Below are positions 45,468 through 54,719 of a stretch of 64,000 bases of DNA, one piece after another. Each line of letters starts with the position of its first letter. Position 1 is the first letter of the stretch. The translations under genes and the position numbers were made by a program. The notes beneath the pieces are model-generated. The model was not told where the DNA came from. It was given only the letters and a program-made list of their open reading frames with translations, and searched no databases. This DNA comes from Roseateles aquatilis (GTDB taxonomy: Bacteria > Pseudomonadota > Gammaproteobacteria > Burkholderiales > Burkholderiaceae_C). The stretch covers positions 108,449 through 172,448 of the forward strand of contig NZ_NIOF01000012.1 of the NCBI RefSeq assembly GCF_002205645.1, given 5' to 3'.

Positions 45468-47216
45468 ATGCCACTGCCCAAGCCTCCGACCAAGCGCGCC
45501 AGCCGCCTAGACTCCCAAGCCTTCGCGACCGATCTGTCGCCCAGCAAACGCCCTCCCGCGCTCGAGGCCTCGCCCGTCACCGCCGCCGCCAACGTCGTCC
45601 AGGCCGAACAGCCGGTCGTCGCGCCGCGCCTGGCGTTGCCGTCGGTGCCGCCCGTGGCCCCGAAATCCTTCGCCTCGGGCACGCCCCGCCCCCGCAACGA
45701 GCCGATCGAGGCCCGCGGCGGCGGCTCCCCCGCCCTCGCCCTGGTGGCCCCGGCCGCCGACAAACCGCCCGCGAAGAAAACCGCCGGCGGTCGGGCCAAG
45801 GCGCGTCGGCCGGCGGGCGATCCGAAGCTGTTCGTGCTCGACACCAACGTGCTGATGCACGACCCGATGTCGCTGTTCCGCTTCGAGGAGCACGACATCT
45901 ACCTGCCGATGATCACGCTGGAGGAACTCGACGGCCACAAGAAGGGCATGACCGAGGTTGCCCGCAACGTGCGCCAGGTCAGCCGCGACCTGGACGCGCT
46001 GGCCGCCAGCCTCAAGTCGAGCTCCATCGAGGAGATGTCCAAGGGCCTGTCCCTGGCCGAGACCGGCCATCGCGAGGCCGGCGGCAAGCTGTTCTTCCAG
46101 ACCACGCTCTTCGACACCCCGTTGCCGCAGGGCCTGCCGCAAGGCAAGGCCGACAACCAGATCCTGGGCGTGGTCCAGGCGCTGAAGCAGCAGCAGCCGA
46201 GCCGCGAGGTCGTGCTGGTGTCCAAGGACATCAACATGCGCATCAAGGCCCGCGCGCTGGGCCTGCCGGCGGAGGACTACCGCAACGACAAGACGCTGGA
46301 GGACTCCGACCTGCTGTACACCGGCGTGCAGGCACTGCCGGCGGACTTCTGGGAGCGCCACGGCAAGACGATGGAGAGCTGGCAGCAAGGCGGCTTCACC
46401 TTCTACCGCATCAGCGGCCCGCTGGTGCCGACGCTGCTCGTCAACCAACTGATCTACCTGGAGGCCCCCGGCGCCGCGCCGCTGTACGCCAAGGTCCAGG
46501 AGATCACCGGCAAGACCGCGGTGCTGCGCACCTTGAAGGATTACGGCCACCAGAAACACTCGGTCTGGGGCGTCACCGCACGCAACCGCGAGCAGAACTT
46601 CGCGCTCAACCTGCTGATGGACCCGGACTGCGACTTCGTCACGCTGACCGGCTCGGCCGGCACCGGCAAGACGCTGATGACGCTGGCGGCCGGCCTGTCG
46701 CAGGTGCTGGACGAGCGTCGCTACAGCGAGATCATCGTCACCCGCGTGACCGTCCCGGTGGGCGAGGACATCGGCTTCCTGCCCGGCACCGAAGAGGAAA
46801 AGATGGGGCCGTGGATGGGCGCCCTGGACGACAACCTGGAAGTGCTGGCGCGTGGCGACAGCACGGCGGGCGAATGGGGTCGGGCGGCGACGAACGACCT
46901 GGTGCGCAGCAAGATCAAGATCAAGAGCTTGAACTTCATGCGCGGCCGGACCTTCCTGAACAAGTACGTGATCATCGACGAGGCGCAGAACCTGACGCCC
47001 AAGCAGATGAAGACCTTGATCACCCGCGCGGGTCCGGGCACGAAGATCGTCTGCCTGGGCAACCTCGCGCAGATCGACACGCCGTATCTGACCGAGGGCA
47101 GTTCCGGCCTGACCTTCGCCGTCGACAAGTTCAAGGGCTGGGCCCACAGCGGTCACGTGACGCTGGCCCGCGGCGAGCGCTCTCGCCTCGCGGACTTCGC
47201 CTCCGAAGTCCTTTAA
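45468..47216 (+). CDS. PhoH-family ATPase with N-terminal PIN domain
   Basis: A 582-residue PhoH2-type protein. A basic, Pro-rich N-terminal tail (1-110) is followed by a PIN nuclease domain (FVLDTNVLMHDPMSLFRFEEHDIYLPM from about 122). The PhoH ATPase follows, with Walker A GSAGTGKTLM (about 395) and Walker B IIDEAQNLTPKQMK, plus CLGNLAQIDTPYL. PIN-PhoH proteins are thought to act as RNA helicase/nucleases. It is flanked by terminators on both sides, so it is probably monocistronic. Confidence 0.92.
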   Translation: MPLPKPPTKRASRLDSQAFATDLSPSKRPPALEASPVTAAANVVQAEQPVVAPRLALPSVPPVAPKSFASGTPRPRNEPIEARGGGSPALALVAPAADKPPAKKTAGGRAKARRPAGDPKLFVLDTNVLMHDPMSLFRFEEHDIYLPMITLEELDGHKKGMTEVARNVRQVSRDLDALAASLKSSSIEEMSKGLSLAETGHREAGGKLFFQTTLFDTPLPQGLPQGKADNQILGVVQALKQQQPSREVVLVSKDINMRIKARALGLPAEDYRNDKTLEDSDLLYTGVQALPADFWERHGKTMESWQQGGFTFYRISGPLVPTLLVNQLIYLEAPGAAPLYAKVQEITGKTAVLRTLKDYGHQKHSVWGVTARNREQNFALNLLMDPDCDFVTLTGSAGTGKTLMTLAAGLSQVLDERRYSEIIVTRVTVPVGEDIGFLPGTEEEKMGPWMGALDDNLEVLARGDSTAGEWGRAATNDLVRSKIKIKSLNFMRGRTFLNKYVIIDEAQNLTPKQMKTLITRAGPGTKIVCLGNLAQIDTPYLTEGSSGLTFAVDKFKGWAHSGHVTLARGERSRLADFASEVL

Positions 47217-47284
47217 CTCGAAGGAGTGCCCCCCCGCCCAAGCCCACTCCCCTCCGAACGCACGAAGGAAACGAGCGTTTCGAG

Positions 47285-47355
47285 GTCGGCGGAAGCCGGG
47301 GGGACTCCGACGATTTGGGGACGTATGAGGAGGAGCCCCCCCGGCTTTCGCCGGC
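47285..47355. repeat. Long hairpin, copy 2 of the dispersed palindromic repeat
   Basis: GTCGGCGGAAGCCGGGGGG (47285-47303) pairs with a CCCCCCGGCTTTCGCCGGC arm ending near 47355 with few mismatches. The arm is the same sequence as copy 1 at 11946, and the spacer is similar (GACGATTTGGGGACG). It sits between phoH and the convergent exporter gene. Confidence 0.75.
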
Positions 47356-47404
47356 CTTGCTCGGTCCCAGGCGCGAGAGCAGCGCAAGACAAACGCACCA
47401 ACGA

Positions 47405-47430
47405 AGCCACCCCGCAACGGGTGGCTTTTT
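47405..47430 (+). terminator. Rho-independent terminator after phoH
   Basis: GCCACCC (47406-47412) and GGGTGGC (47419-47425) around CGCAAC, then five T. It closes the phoH transcript before the convergent MFS gene. Confidence 0.85.
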
Positions 47431-47458
47431 CGTTCCAACGATAGAAGAGCCTGACGAG

Positions 47459-49096
47459 TCAGTCCTCCGGCGTCAGCTTCGACTCCGCGGACTCCTCGGC
47501 CGCGCCTTCATTGATCCGCAGCTGATAGAAGATGAATGCGGCCATCGCCGCCATGGCCCCCAGCGCGAGGTAGGTCATGTGGAACGCCGGCACGATCGCC
47601 GGCCCCTCGGTGCGCGGCAACCCATGGGAGAACAGCAGCAGGAAGGCGCTCGACGTCGCCACCCCGAGGCTCATCGACAGCTGCATCACCACCGCCAGCA
47701 GGCTGTTGCCGCCACTGGCGTTGCGCTCGTCGAGGTCTCCCAGCGTGAGCGTGTTCATCGCCGTGAACTGCATGCTGTTGACCATGCCGAACAAGCCCAG
47801 ATGGATGGCCAGCCAGACATGCCCCACATCGTGGGGAATCAGCGCGAAGCTCGCGATCAACACCCCCAGCAGCAGCGTGTTGACGATCAGCACCTGGCGA
47901 TAGCCGGCGCGGCGGATCAGCCGGATCGCCAGCGTCTTGGTGAACATCGCCCCGAGCACCGACGGGATCATCGACAGCCCGGCCTCGCTGGGCGTGAAGC
48001 CCAGGCCCAACTGCAGGAACAGCGGCGTCAGGAACGGCGTCGCGCCACTGCCCAGCCGCGCGAACACATTGCCCAGCAGCCCGATCCGGAAGGTCGGCAC
48101 GGCGAACAGCGCCGGCGAAAACAGCGGCTCCTCGGTGCGCGTCGCGTGCAGCCAGTAGGCCATCATGCAGGCCACCCCGGCCACGCCCATCACCAGGCAG
48201 ATCGCCATGCTGACGACGTGTTCGCCGAAGCCTTGCAGCGCGAGCGACAGCAGCATCAGCCCGACGCTGAACAGCGCATAGCCGCCCCAGTCGAAGCGCC
48301 GCCCGACGGGCCCGAGGATCTGCGGCATGTAGCGCCGACAGGCGACCGCGCCGGCCAGGCCGACCGGCAGGTTGATCAGGAAGATCCAGTGCCAGCTCGC
48401 GTACTGCGTCAGCACGCCGCCCAGTGTCGGCCCCAGCAGCGGCCCGACCAGCCCGGGCAGGCTGATGAAGGTCATGACCGCCAGGAACTCCGCCTTCGGA
48501 AACGCCCGCAGCACCACCAGCCGTCCGACCGGCACCAGCAGCGCCCCGCCGACCCCCTGCACGATCCGCGCGACCACCAGCGCATGCAGGCTGGGGGACA
48601 CCGCGCAGCCCAGCGACCCGAGGCTGAACAGCCCGATCGCCCACAGGAACACGGTCCGCGTGCCAAAACGGTCCGCCAACCACCCGGAGGCGGGAATCAG
48701 CAAGGCGACAGTCAGCAGGTAGGCCACGACCGCCGACTGCATCTTCAGCGGATCCTCCCCGAGGTCGCGCGCCATGCCCGGCAGCGCGGTGTTGAGGATG
48801 GTCGTGTCCAGCGTCTGCATGAAGAACGCCAGCGCCACGACCCACGGCAACCAGCGCTTGGTCGCGTCGTCCAGCAGCGGCCGGCCGCCCAGTGCGTTCG
48901 GCGGCGCCGCGCCGCCGGAGGAGGTCTCGGCGGACGTCGCGGTTGACGTCGTGGCGGGGGGCGAGGTGGTGGCGGGCGACATGGGCGTCGCGGCGAGCGC
49001 CTGCGCGACGATCCCGGGCGGCGCCAGCCCGTCGGTGGGCGCGGGGACCGGTGCCTCGGGGGCGGTGGACGGCGGGGGCGGAGCGTCTGAGGCCAT
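47459..49096 (-). CDS. MFS exporter of the MdtD/HsrA type
   Basis: A 545-residue DHA2 transporter. About 75 low-complexity residues precede 14 membrane helices, with the signature FMQTLDTTILNTALPGMARDLGE, motif A (GWLADRFGTRTVFLWA) and motif C (GLVGPLLGPTLGGVL). Its similarity in helix motifs to MdtD (HsrA) of enterics suggests multidrug or metabolite export. No regulator is adjacent. Confidence 0.88.
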   Translation of the reverse strand: MASDAPPPPSTAPEAPVPAPTDGLAPPGIVAQALAATPMSPATTSPPATTSTATSAETSSGGAAPPNALGGRPLLDDATKRWLPWVVALAFFMQTLDTTILNTALPGMARDLGEDPLKMQSAVVAYLLTVALLIPASGWLADRFGTRTVFLWAIGLFSLGSLGCAVSPSLHALVVARIVQGVGGALLVPVGRLVVLRAFPKAEFLAVMTFISLPGLVGPLLGPTLGGVLTQYASWHWIFLINLPVGLAGAVACRRYMPQILGPVGRRFDWGGYALFSVGLMLLSLALQGFGEHVVSMAICLVMGVAGVACMMAYWLHATRTEEPLFSPALFAVPTFRIGLLGNVFARLGSGATPFLTPLFLQLGLGFTPSEAGLSMIPSVLGAMFTKTLAIRLIRRAGYRQVLIVNTLLLGVLIASFALIPHDVGHVWLAIHLGLFGMVNSMQFTAMNTLTLGDLDERNASGGNSLLAVVMQLSMSLGVATSSAFLLLFSHGLPRTEGPAIVPAFHMTYLALGAMAAMAAFIFYQLRINEGAAEESAESKLTPED

Positions 49097-49291
49097 GGAG
49101 CGAGTATCGGCGGGCCGCGTCCGGCGTAGGATGCCGACCTCGCGGCGACGTTCGAATGTCGCTCATCCGCGGCGCCGGCACGGCCCTCCCGTCGCGTGGA
49201 CGCCGCTCGCGCCATCGCCTTCGACCCGTCTCCCAAAGGGCCTTTCGAGGGGCCCTCGCACCGCTCACGCCATCGCTCTCACCATCGCCCC

Positions 49292-50140
49292 ATGCGCTTC
49301 TATGTTTCCGACCTGGACGGCACCCTGCTCGACCCGCAGGCCAGGCTCTCCGCCGCCACCCGCGCCGGCCTGATCGAGCTGCTGTCCGAAGGCCTGGCCT
49401 TCACCGTCGCCAGCGCGCGCCACGTGGTGTCGATCGCCCGCATCCTGGACGGGCTGCCGATCGCGCTGCCGGTGGTGTCCTCCAACGGCGCCTACATCAG
49501 CGACCTGCGCACCGGCCGGCACGAGCTGGTCAACGCGATGGAGCCGGCGCTGGGCCAGGCGATCTTCGCGCTGGTGCGGCGCCACGGCCTGATGCCGTTC
49601 GTCGCGACCCACGGCCCCAAGGGCGACCAGCTCTTCTGGCAGGAAGTCCAGAACGAAGGGCAACAGCGCTTCGTCACCGAGCGCCAGCGCAACGCCGACC
49701 CGCGGCTGCGCCATGCCGAGCGGCTGCAGGACGAGCTCGTCGATCCGCTGGTGACACTGCTGGTCGTCGCGCGCGCCGAGCCTTTGGCGGCACTGCAGGC
49801 GGAGATCCAGGCGCTGTGCGGCGACCTGGTCACGACGCACCTGGCCGAGGACCTCTACATGCCGGGCTGGCCGTGGCTCAACGTGCACGACCGACGGGCC
49901 AGCAAGGACCAGGCGATCGCCACGCTGGCGCAGCGCTACGCGTTGCACGAGCGCGAGCTGGTGGTCTTCGGCGACCAGGTCAACGACCTGACGATGCTGA
50001 AGGCCGCCCACCATGCGGTCGCCGTCTCCAACGCCAGCGACGACGTCAAGCAGGCGGCCCACCGCATCATCGGACCGCATCACGAGGACGCGGTAATCCA
50101 GTTCATCCGATCGGACTGGCGGGGCACCTTGCCGGGTTGA
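49292..50140 (+). CDS. Cof-type HAD hydrolase
   Basis: A 282-residue HAD phosphatase: start MRFYVSDLDGTLLDPQARLS with nucleophile Asp in DLDGT, the type II cap, and motif IV GDQVNDLTMLKAAHHAVAVSNA. The Cof group dephosphorylates sugar phosphates or pyridoxal phosphate. The start is the ATG of MRFYV, 96 bases into a longer frame. Confidence 0.88.
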   Translation: MRFYVSDLDGTLLDPQARLSAATRAGLIELLSEGLAFTVASARHVVSIARILDGLPIALPVVSSNGAYISDLRTGRHELVNAMEPALGQAIFALVRRHGLMPFVATHGPKGDQLFWQEVQNEGQQRFVTERQRNADPRLRHAERLQDELVDPLVTLLVVARAEPLAALQAEIQALCGDLVTTHLAEDLYMPGWPWLNVHDRRASKDQAIATLAQRYALHERELVVFGDQVNDLTMLKAAHHAVAVSNASDDVKQAAHRIIGPHHEDAVIQFIRSDWRGTLPG

Positions 50141-50262
50141 CGACCCGGGCGCGCAGGCCTCTCGCGCCTGCCGCGCCGGAAGGGCCGCTCAGCGCGGGCG
50201 CTCGGGCGGCAGGCGCGCCACGGCCTCCCGGGCTCGCCCTCGCCACGCGCCGGGACCGCGCC

Positions 50263-52251
50263 TCACTGCTTCAGATAGTCGAAGAACGCCTTCGCGTTGG
50301 AGTCGCGCCCGAGGAAGTCGTGCACCAGCTCCGTCGCCGGCCGCTCGCCGCCGCGCGACAGGATGGTGTCGCGATAGCGCCTGCCGACCTCGGGGCTGAG
50401 CTTGTCGGCCTCGAACGCGGTGCGCAGATCCATCGCGACGACCAGGCTCCACAGGTAGCCGTAGTAACCGGCTCCGTAGCTGCCGGCGATGTGCGCGAAG
50501 CCCGCCGGGAACATGGTGCCGGGCACGTAGCCCAGCGGCGTGGCGCCCTCCATGCGCGCCCATAGCGCCATCGGGTCCGGCACGTCCTTGCCGTGCAGCG
50601 CCAGGTCGTAACTCGCGTACAGATGCTGCCGCCCGAACTGCGAGCCCTTGGCATAGTCCTTGGCCGCGCGCGCCTGCGCGATCAGCGCGTCGGGCACCGG
50701 CTTGCAGGTCGGGCACACGTCGGCCATGAGCTTGAGCACGCGTTTGTCGTAGACCCAGTCCTCCAGCATCTGCGACGGCGCCTCGACAAAGTCGTGCATC
50801 ACCGCGGTGCCGCCCTGCACCGCGTAGCGCGTGCTCGACAGGTTGTTGTGCACCGCGTGGCCGAGCTCGTGCAGCAGCGTCTCGAGCTCGTCCAGCGTCA
50901 GCCCCTTGCGGTCGAAGTTGACCACCAGCGCCGACGACGGGTGCCGATCCAGCCGGGTGCTGCTGGACCGCATCGGCCAGACGGCCGCGTGGTTGTACTT
51001 GCCCTCGCGCGGGTACAGGTCGACGTAGAGCGTGGCGATCGCCTGGCCGCTCGCGGCGTCGCTGACGACGAAGGTCTTGACCTCCGGATGCCAGACATCG
51101 CGGTTGGGCACCTCGGTGTGCTTCACGCCCATCATCCGATCGATGACATGCTGCGCGAAGGCCAGGCTCTCGGCCGGCGGGAAGTACTGCCGGAAGGCCT
51201 CCTGGTCGACCGAGAACCGCGCGCGGCGGATGCGCTCGGTGTAGAAGCCGCTGTCCCAGCGCTGCACGACGGTGGTCTCGAACGGCGTGCCCAGATGCTC
51301 GGCCTTGGCGCGGCGCAGCTCGACGAGGTCGGCGCGCTCGCCATCGGTGACGACGCCCTTCACCTCGTCCAGGAAACGCCAGGCCGTGGCCGAGTCCTTC
51401 GCCATCTGCCGGCGCAGGTTGAAGTCCACGAAGTCCGCGTAACCGAAGAGCCCGGCGTATTCCTTGCGCAGCCTGGCGATCTCGCCCAGGCGCTTCAGGT
51501 TGGCGTCGCCGCCTTCGGTGTACTTCGCGCGGAACATGCGTTCACGCGCGCCGGCGTCCTCGCCGTTCTGCATCACCGGCACGAAGCTCGGATAGTCGAC
51601 GCCCAGCACGACGCGGCCCTGCGCGTCGCGCGGCTTGTCCTTCCAGACGCTCTCGGGCACGCCCTTGAGCTCCGCCTCGGTGAAGGTCACCTTGACGTCG
51701 GCGTCGCGGATCGCCTTGTTGAACTGCTGGTCCAGCTCATTGAGCCGATCCAGGATCCGCTTGGCGCGCTGGCGCTTGGCCTTGGGCAGCGAGACGCCGC
51801 CGTCCTCGAAGGTGCCCAGAGAGACCCGCACCAGTTCGCGGTCGATCGCGTCGGCGGCGGGCGCGCCCTTGAGCGCGCGGTAGATCGTCTCGTTCTGGCC
51901 GAAGGCGCTGGCGAAGTCGGCCCAGCGCAGCGAGCAGGCCTGCGCCGCGTCCCGCACCGCCTTGTCCGGATGGACGTTGAGCACGAAGTCGACCGGGCCG
52001 CGGGCATCCTCCTGGCGCGCCATCGTCTCGTCGTAGGCCCCGATCCAGCCGGCGTCGACCTTGCGGCGCTCCAGGCGGCTCAGGTCGGCGCGGGCCGACC
52101 GCAGGCCGGCGTCGCAGGCCTTGCCCACCGCGGCGGCGTCGGCGAAGGCCGGGAAGGCGGGCGTGGGCAGCGCCGGCGCGGCGGACTGCGCCCACAGCGG
52201 CGTCGCGATCAACGCGCAGGCGCTCAGGATCAGGGCGTTCTTCTTGGACAT
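50263..52251 (-). CDS. M3 family metallopeptidase, exported
   Basis: A 662-residue zinc peptidase with a signal peptide (MSKKNALILSACALIATPLWA). The zinc site HELGH is in LETLLHELGHAVHNNLSS, with VEAPSQMLEDWVYD supplying the Glu ligand, as in thimet oligopeptidase and Dcp. Its length suits the M3A group. It should clip oligopeptides in the periplasm. AGGAGA precedes the ATG at good spacing. Confidence 0.93.
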   Translation of the reverse strand: MSKKNALILSACALIATPLWAQSAAPALPTPAFPAFADAAAVGKACDAGLRSARADLSRLERRKVDAGWIGAYDETMARQEDARGPVDFVLNVHPDKAVRDAAQACSLRWADFASAFGQNETIYRALKGAPAADAIDRELVRVSLGTFEDGGVSLPKAKRQRAKRILDRLNELDQQFNKAIRDADVKVTFTEAELKGVPESVWKDKPRDAQGRVVLGVDYPSFVPVMQNGEDAGARERMFRAKYTEGGDANLKRLGEIARLRKEYAGLFGYADFVDFNLRRQMAKDSATAWRFLDEVKGVVTDGERADLVELRRAKAEHLGTPFETTVVQRWDSGFYTERIRRARFSVDQEAFRQYFPPAESLAFAQHVIDRMMGVKHTEVPNRDVWHPEVKTFVVSDAASGQAIATLYVDLYPREGKYNHAAVWPMRSSSTRLDRHPSSALVVNFDRKGLTLDELETLLHELGHAVHNNLSSTRYAVQGGTAVMHDFVEAPSQMLEDWVYDKRVLKLMADVCPTCKPVPDALIAQARAAKDYAKGSQFGRQHLYASYDLALHGKDVPDPMALWARMEGATPLGYVPGTMFPAGFAHIAGSYGAGYYGYLWSLVVAMDLRTAFEADKLSPEVGRRYRDTILSRGGERPATELVHDFLGRDSNAKAFFDYLKQ

Positions 52252-52466
52252 GGGATCTCCTGGTCGGAAGGTGCGGCGCGACCACGGGGTCGACCGCGAC
52301 GGCGCGCGCATTCTCCGCCCGCCCATGCCCCGTCCCGAAAGTCCTGGCCCCTCGACGTGGGAGCCGCGCCACGGGTCCGGCGCGACACCGCCGGCGGCCC
52401 TCCCGGCGCCTGCGCGACCGCCCCCGCCGCCGAGGCTCGCGGCCTCGCGACGCGGCCGTGCCGTCG

Positions 52467-54374
52467 TCAGCCGACCAGGTCGCGGATCTGCTGCAGCGCC
52501 GACGGATCGTCCAGTGTGATGAGATCGCCGGGGTCGCGATGCTCGCAGACCGCCTGGATCGCGCGCCGCAGCAGCTTGCCCGAGCGGGTCTTGGGCAGCA
52601 GCGTGACGAAGCGCACCCGCGACGGCCGCGCCACCGCGCCCAGCAGTTGATCGACGCGGCGCAGGATCTCGCCCTCCAGCCGCAGGGCCGCCTCGGGCGT
52701 GGCCGCGCCGGCCGGATCCTTCAGCACCGCGAAGGCCGTCGCGACCTGACCCTTCAGCGCATCCGCCACCCCCACCACCGCGACCTCGGCCACCGCCGGA
52801 TGGCCGGCGATGCACTCCTCGATCTCGCGCGAGCCCAGCCGATGGCCGGCGACATTGATGACGTCGTCGCTGCGGCCGAGGATGAAGTAATACCCGTCCT
52901 CGTCGCGCAGGGCCCAGTCGAAGGTCGAATACACCTGCCGGCCCGGCACGCCCGACCAGTAGGTGCGCACGAAGCGCTCGTCGTCGCGCCACACCGTCTG
53001 CATGCAGCCCGGCGGCAGCGGCCCGGCGATGGTCAGCAGGCCTTTCTGGTTCGGCTCGGTCAGCACCTCGCCGGTCCGCTCGTCCAGCAGCTCGATGCGA
53101 TAGCCATACATCGGCACGCCGGGGGAGCCGAACTTCGCCTCGGCCGGCGCCACGCCGCGCGCCAGCGTCAGGATGGGCCAGCCGGTCTCCGTCTGCCAGT
53201 AGTTGTCGATGATCGGCTTGCCGAGCGCATCGGCGATCCAGCGCGCGGTCGGCTCGTCGAGCGGCTCGCCGGCGAGGAACAGCGTCCGCAGCGACGACAG
53301 GTCGTGCCGCTTCAGATGCTCGATGTCGTGCTTCTTCAGCACCCGCGCCGCGGTCGGCGCGCTGAACATCACCGTGACCTTGAAACGCTCGACCAGCCGC
53401 CACCAGATGCCCGCGTCGGGCAGCACCGGCGTGCCCTCGTGCATCAACGTGGCCATGCCGGCGATGAGCGGGCCGTAGACGATGTAGCTGTGGCCGACCA
53501 CCCAGCCGATGTCGCTGGTCGAGAAGAAGGTCTCGCCCGCGCGGCCCTCGTAGATGTGCTTCATGCTCGCCGCCAGCGCGACCGCGTAGCCGCCGACGTC
53601 CCGCTGCACGCCCTTGGGCTTGCCGGTGGTGCCGCTGGTGTAGAGCGTGTAGCTGATGGCGTCCGAGGGCAGCCACTCGCAGTCCACGCGCGTGCCGAGC
53701 AGCCGGGCGCGCAGCGCCGCGTAGTCGAGGTCGCGGCCCTGGACCGGCTGGAACGCGCTCAGCCCGCGATCGACCATCAGCACGCGCGACGGCTGGTGGG
53801 ACGCGATCCGGATCGCCTCGTCCAGCAACGGCTTGTAGGGCACGACCTTGCCGCCGCGGCTGCCCGCGTCGGCGCTGACGATCATCACCGGCTCGGCATC
53901 GTCGATGCGGTCGGCCAGCGCCTGGCTCGCGAAGCCGCCGAAGACCACAGAGTGCACCGCCCCGATCCGCGCACAGGCCAGCATCGCGAAGGCGGCCTCG
54001 GGAATCATCGGCATGTAGATCAGCACGCGGTCGCCGACGCCCACGCCGCCCTCGCGCAGCATCGCGGCCATCGCCTCGACTTCGTCCTTCAGCGCCGCGA
54101 AGCTGTAGACGCGCTCCTGGCCGACCTCGGTGGACACCCAGATCAACGCCGCGTCGTCCGGTCGCCGGGCCGCATGCCGATCGACGGCGTTGTGGCACAG
54201 GTTGATCCGCCCGCCGACGAACCAGCGGGCGAATGGCGGACGGCTCGCGTCGCAGATCTGGTCGAAGTCGCGCTCCCAGTCGACGAGCCGGGCCTGCTCG
54301 GCCCAGAACCCGTCCGGGTCGTCGAGCGAGCGCTGATGAAAGGCGCGCCAGGTCGCGTCGATGGGGCTGTTCAT
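52467..54374 (-). CDS. prpE: Propionate-CoA ligase (acetyl-CoA synthetase-like)
   Basis: A 635-residue AMP-forming acyl-CoA synthetase. The AMP-binding signature YTSGTTGKPKGVQRDVGGYAV and the GDRVLIYMPMIPEAAFAMLACARIGAVHSVVFGGFAS block match PrpE more than Acs, and the length fits. It activates propionate to propionyl-CoA. The ligase Lys is in KTRSGKLLRRAI. No prp cluster partners are next to it. The start is the ATG of MNSPIDATW. Confidence 0.88.
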   Translation of the reverse strand: MNSPIDATWRAFHQRSLDDPDGFWAEQARLVDWERDFDQICDASRPPFARWFVGGRINLCHNAVDRHAARRPDDAALIWVSTEVGQERVYSFAALKDEVEAMAAMLREGGVGVGDRVLIYMPMIPEAAFAMLACARIGAVHSVVFGGFASQALADRIDDAEPVMIVSADAGSRGGKVVPYKPLLDEAIRIASHQPSRVLMVDRGLSAFQPVQGRDLDYAALRARLLGTRVDCEWLPSDAISYTLYTSGTTGKPKGVQRDVGGYAVALAASMKHIYEGRAGETFFSTSDIGWVVGHSYIVYGPLIAGMATLMHEGTPVLPDAGIWWRLVERFKVTVMFSAPTAARVLKKHDIEHLKRHDLSSLRTLFLAGEPLDEPTARWIADALGKPIIDNYWQTETGWPILTLARGVAPAEAKFGSPGVPMYGYRIELLDERTGEVLTEPNQKGLLTIAGPLPPGCMQTVWRDDERFVRTYWSGVPGRQVYSTFDWALRDEDGYYFILGRSDDVINVAGHRLGSREIEECIAGHPAVAEVAVVGVADALKGQVATAFAVLKDPAGAATPEAALRLEGEILRRVDQLLGAVARPSRVRFVTLLPKTRSGKLLRRAIQAVCEHRDPGDLITLDDPSALQQIRDLVG

Positions 54375-54719
54375 GCGATGTCTCCGCTGTCTTCGCTGTT
54401 TTTCGTGTCGTGCGGGCGATCCGGGCGAGACCCTCTTCGCTCGGCCTCCGACGGTTCGCGTCGATTTCATGCACGGGGTCTGACGTCACCCTGACCGCGC
54501 CCGACCTCCGCTTGCGCGGATTACGCACGGATTGCAGAACGATTGAAAGCTTCGGACACGAACGCTCACACCGTTTCGTCACGAGGCTATGGTCCAATCC
54601 GGGTTTTCCTGGGGACGGTCACGTGGCCACGCCCGGACTTTCCCTAGCCAGGCGCGCTCTTGCGGGCATTCGCGCTTGACCGGCGTCGAGATGGTTTTTA
54701 ATCTCCGCGCCCAACGACG
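54375..54719. other. Divergent promoter region of prpE and the NlpC/P60 gene
   Basis: About 345 bases with no coding signal. Promoters for both divergent genes should lie here. No operator or riboswitch was recognised. Confidence 0.4.

Noticed and set aside
45428..48946. 1172-codon plus-strand frame across phoH and the exporter gene
   Set aside because: Out of frame with PhoH and antisense to the MFS gene; no protein features.
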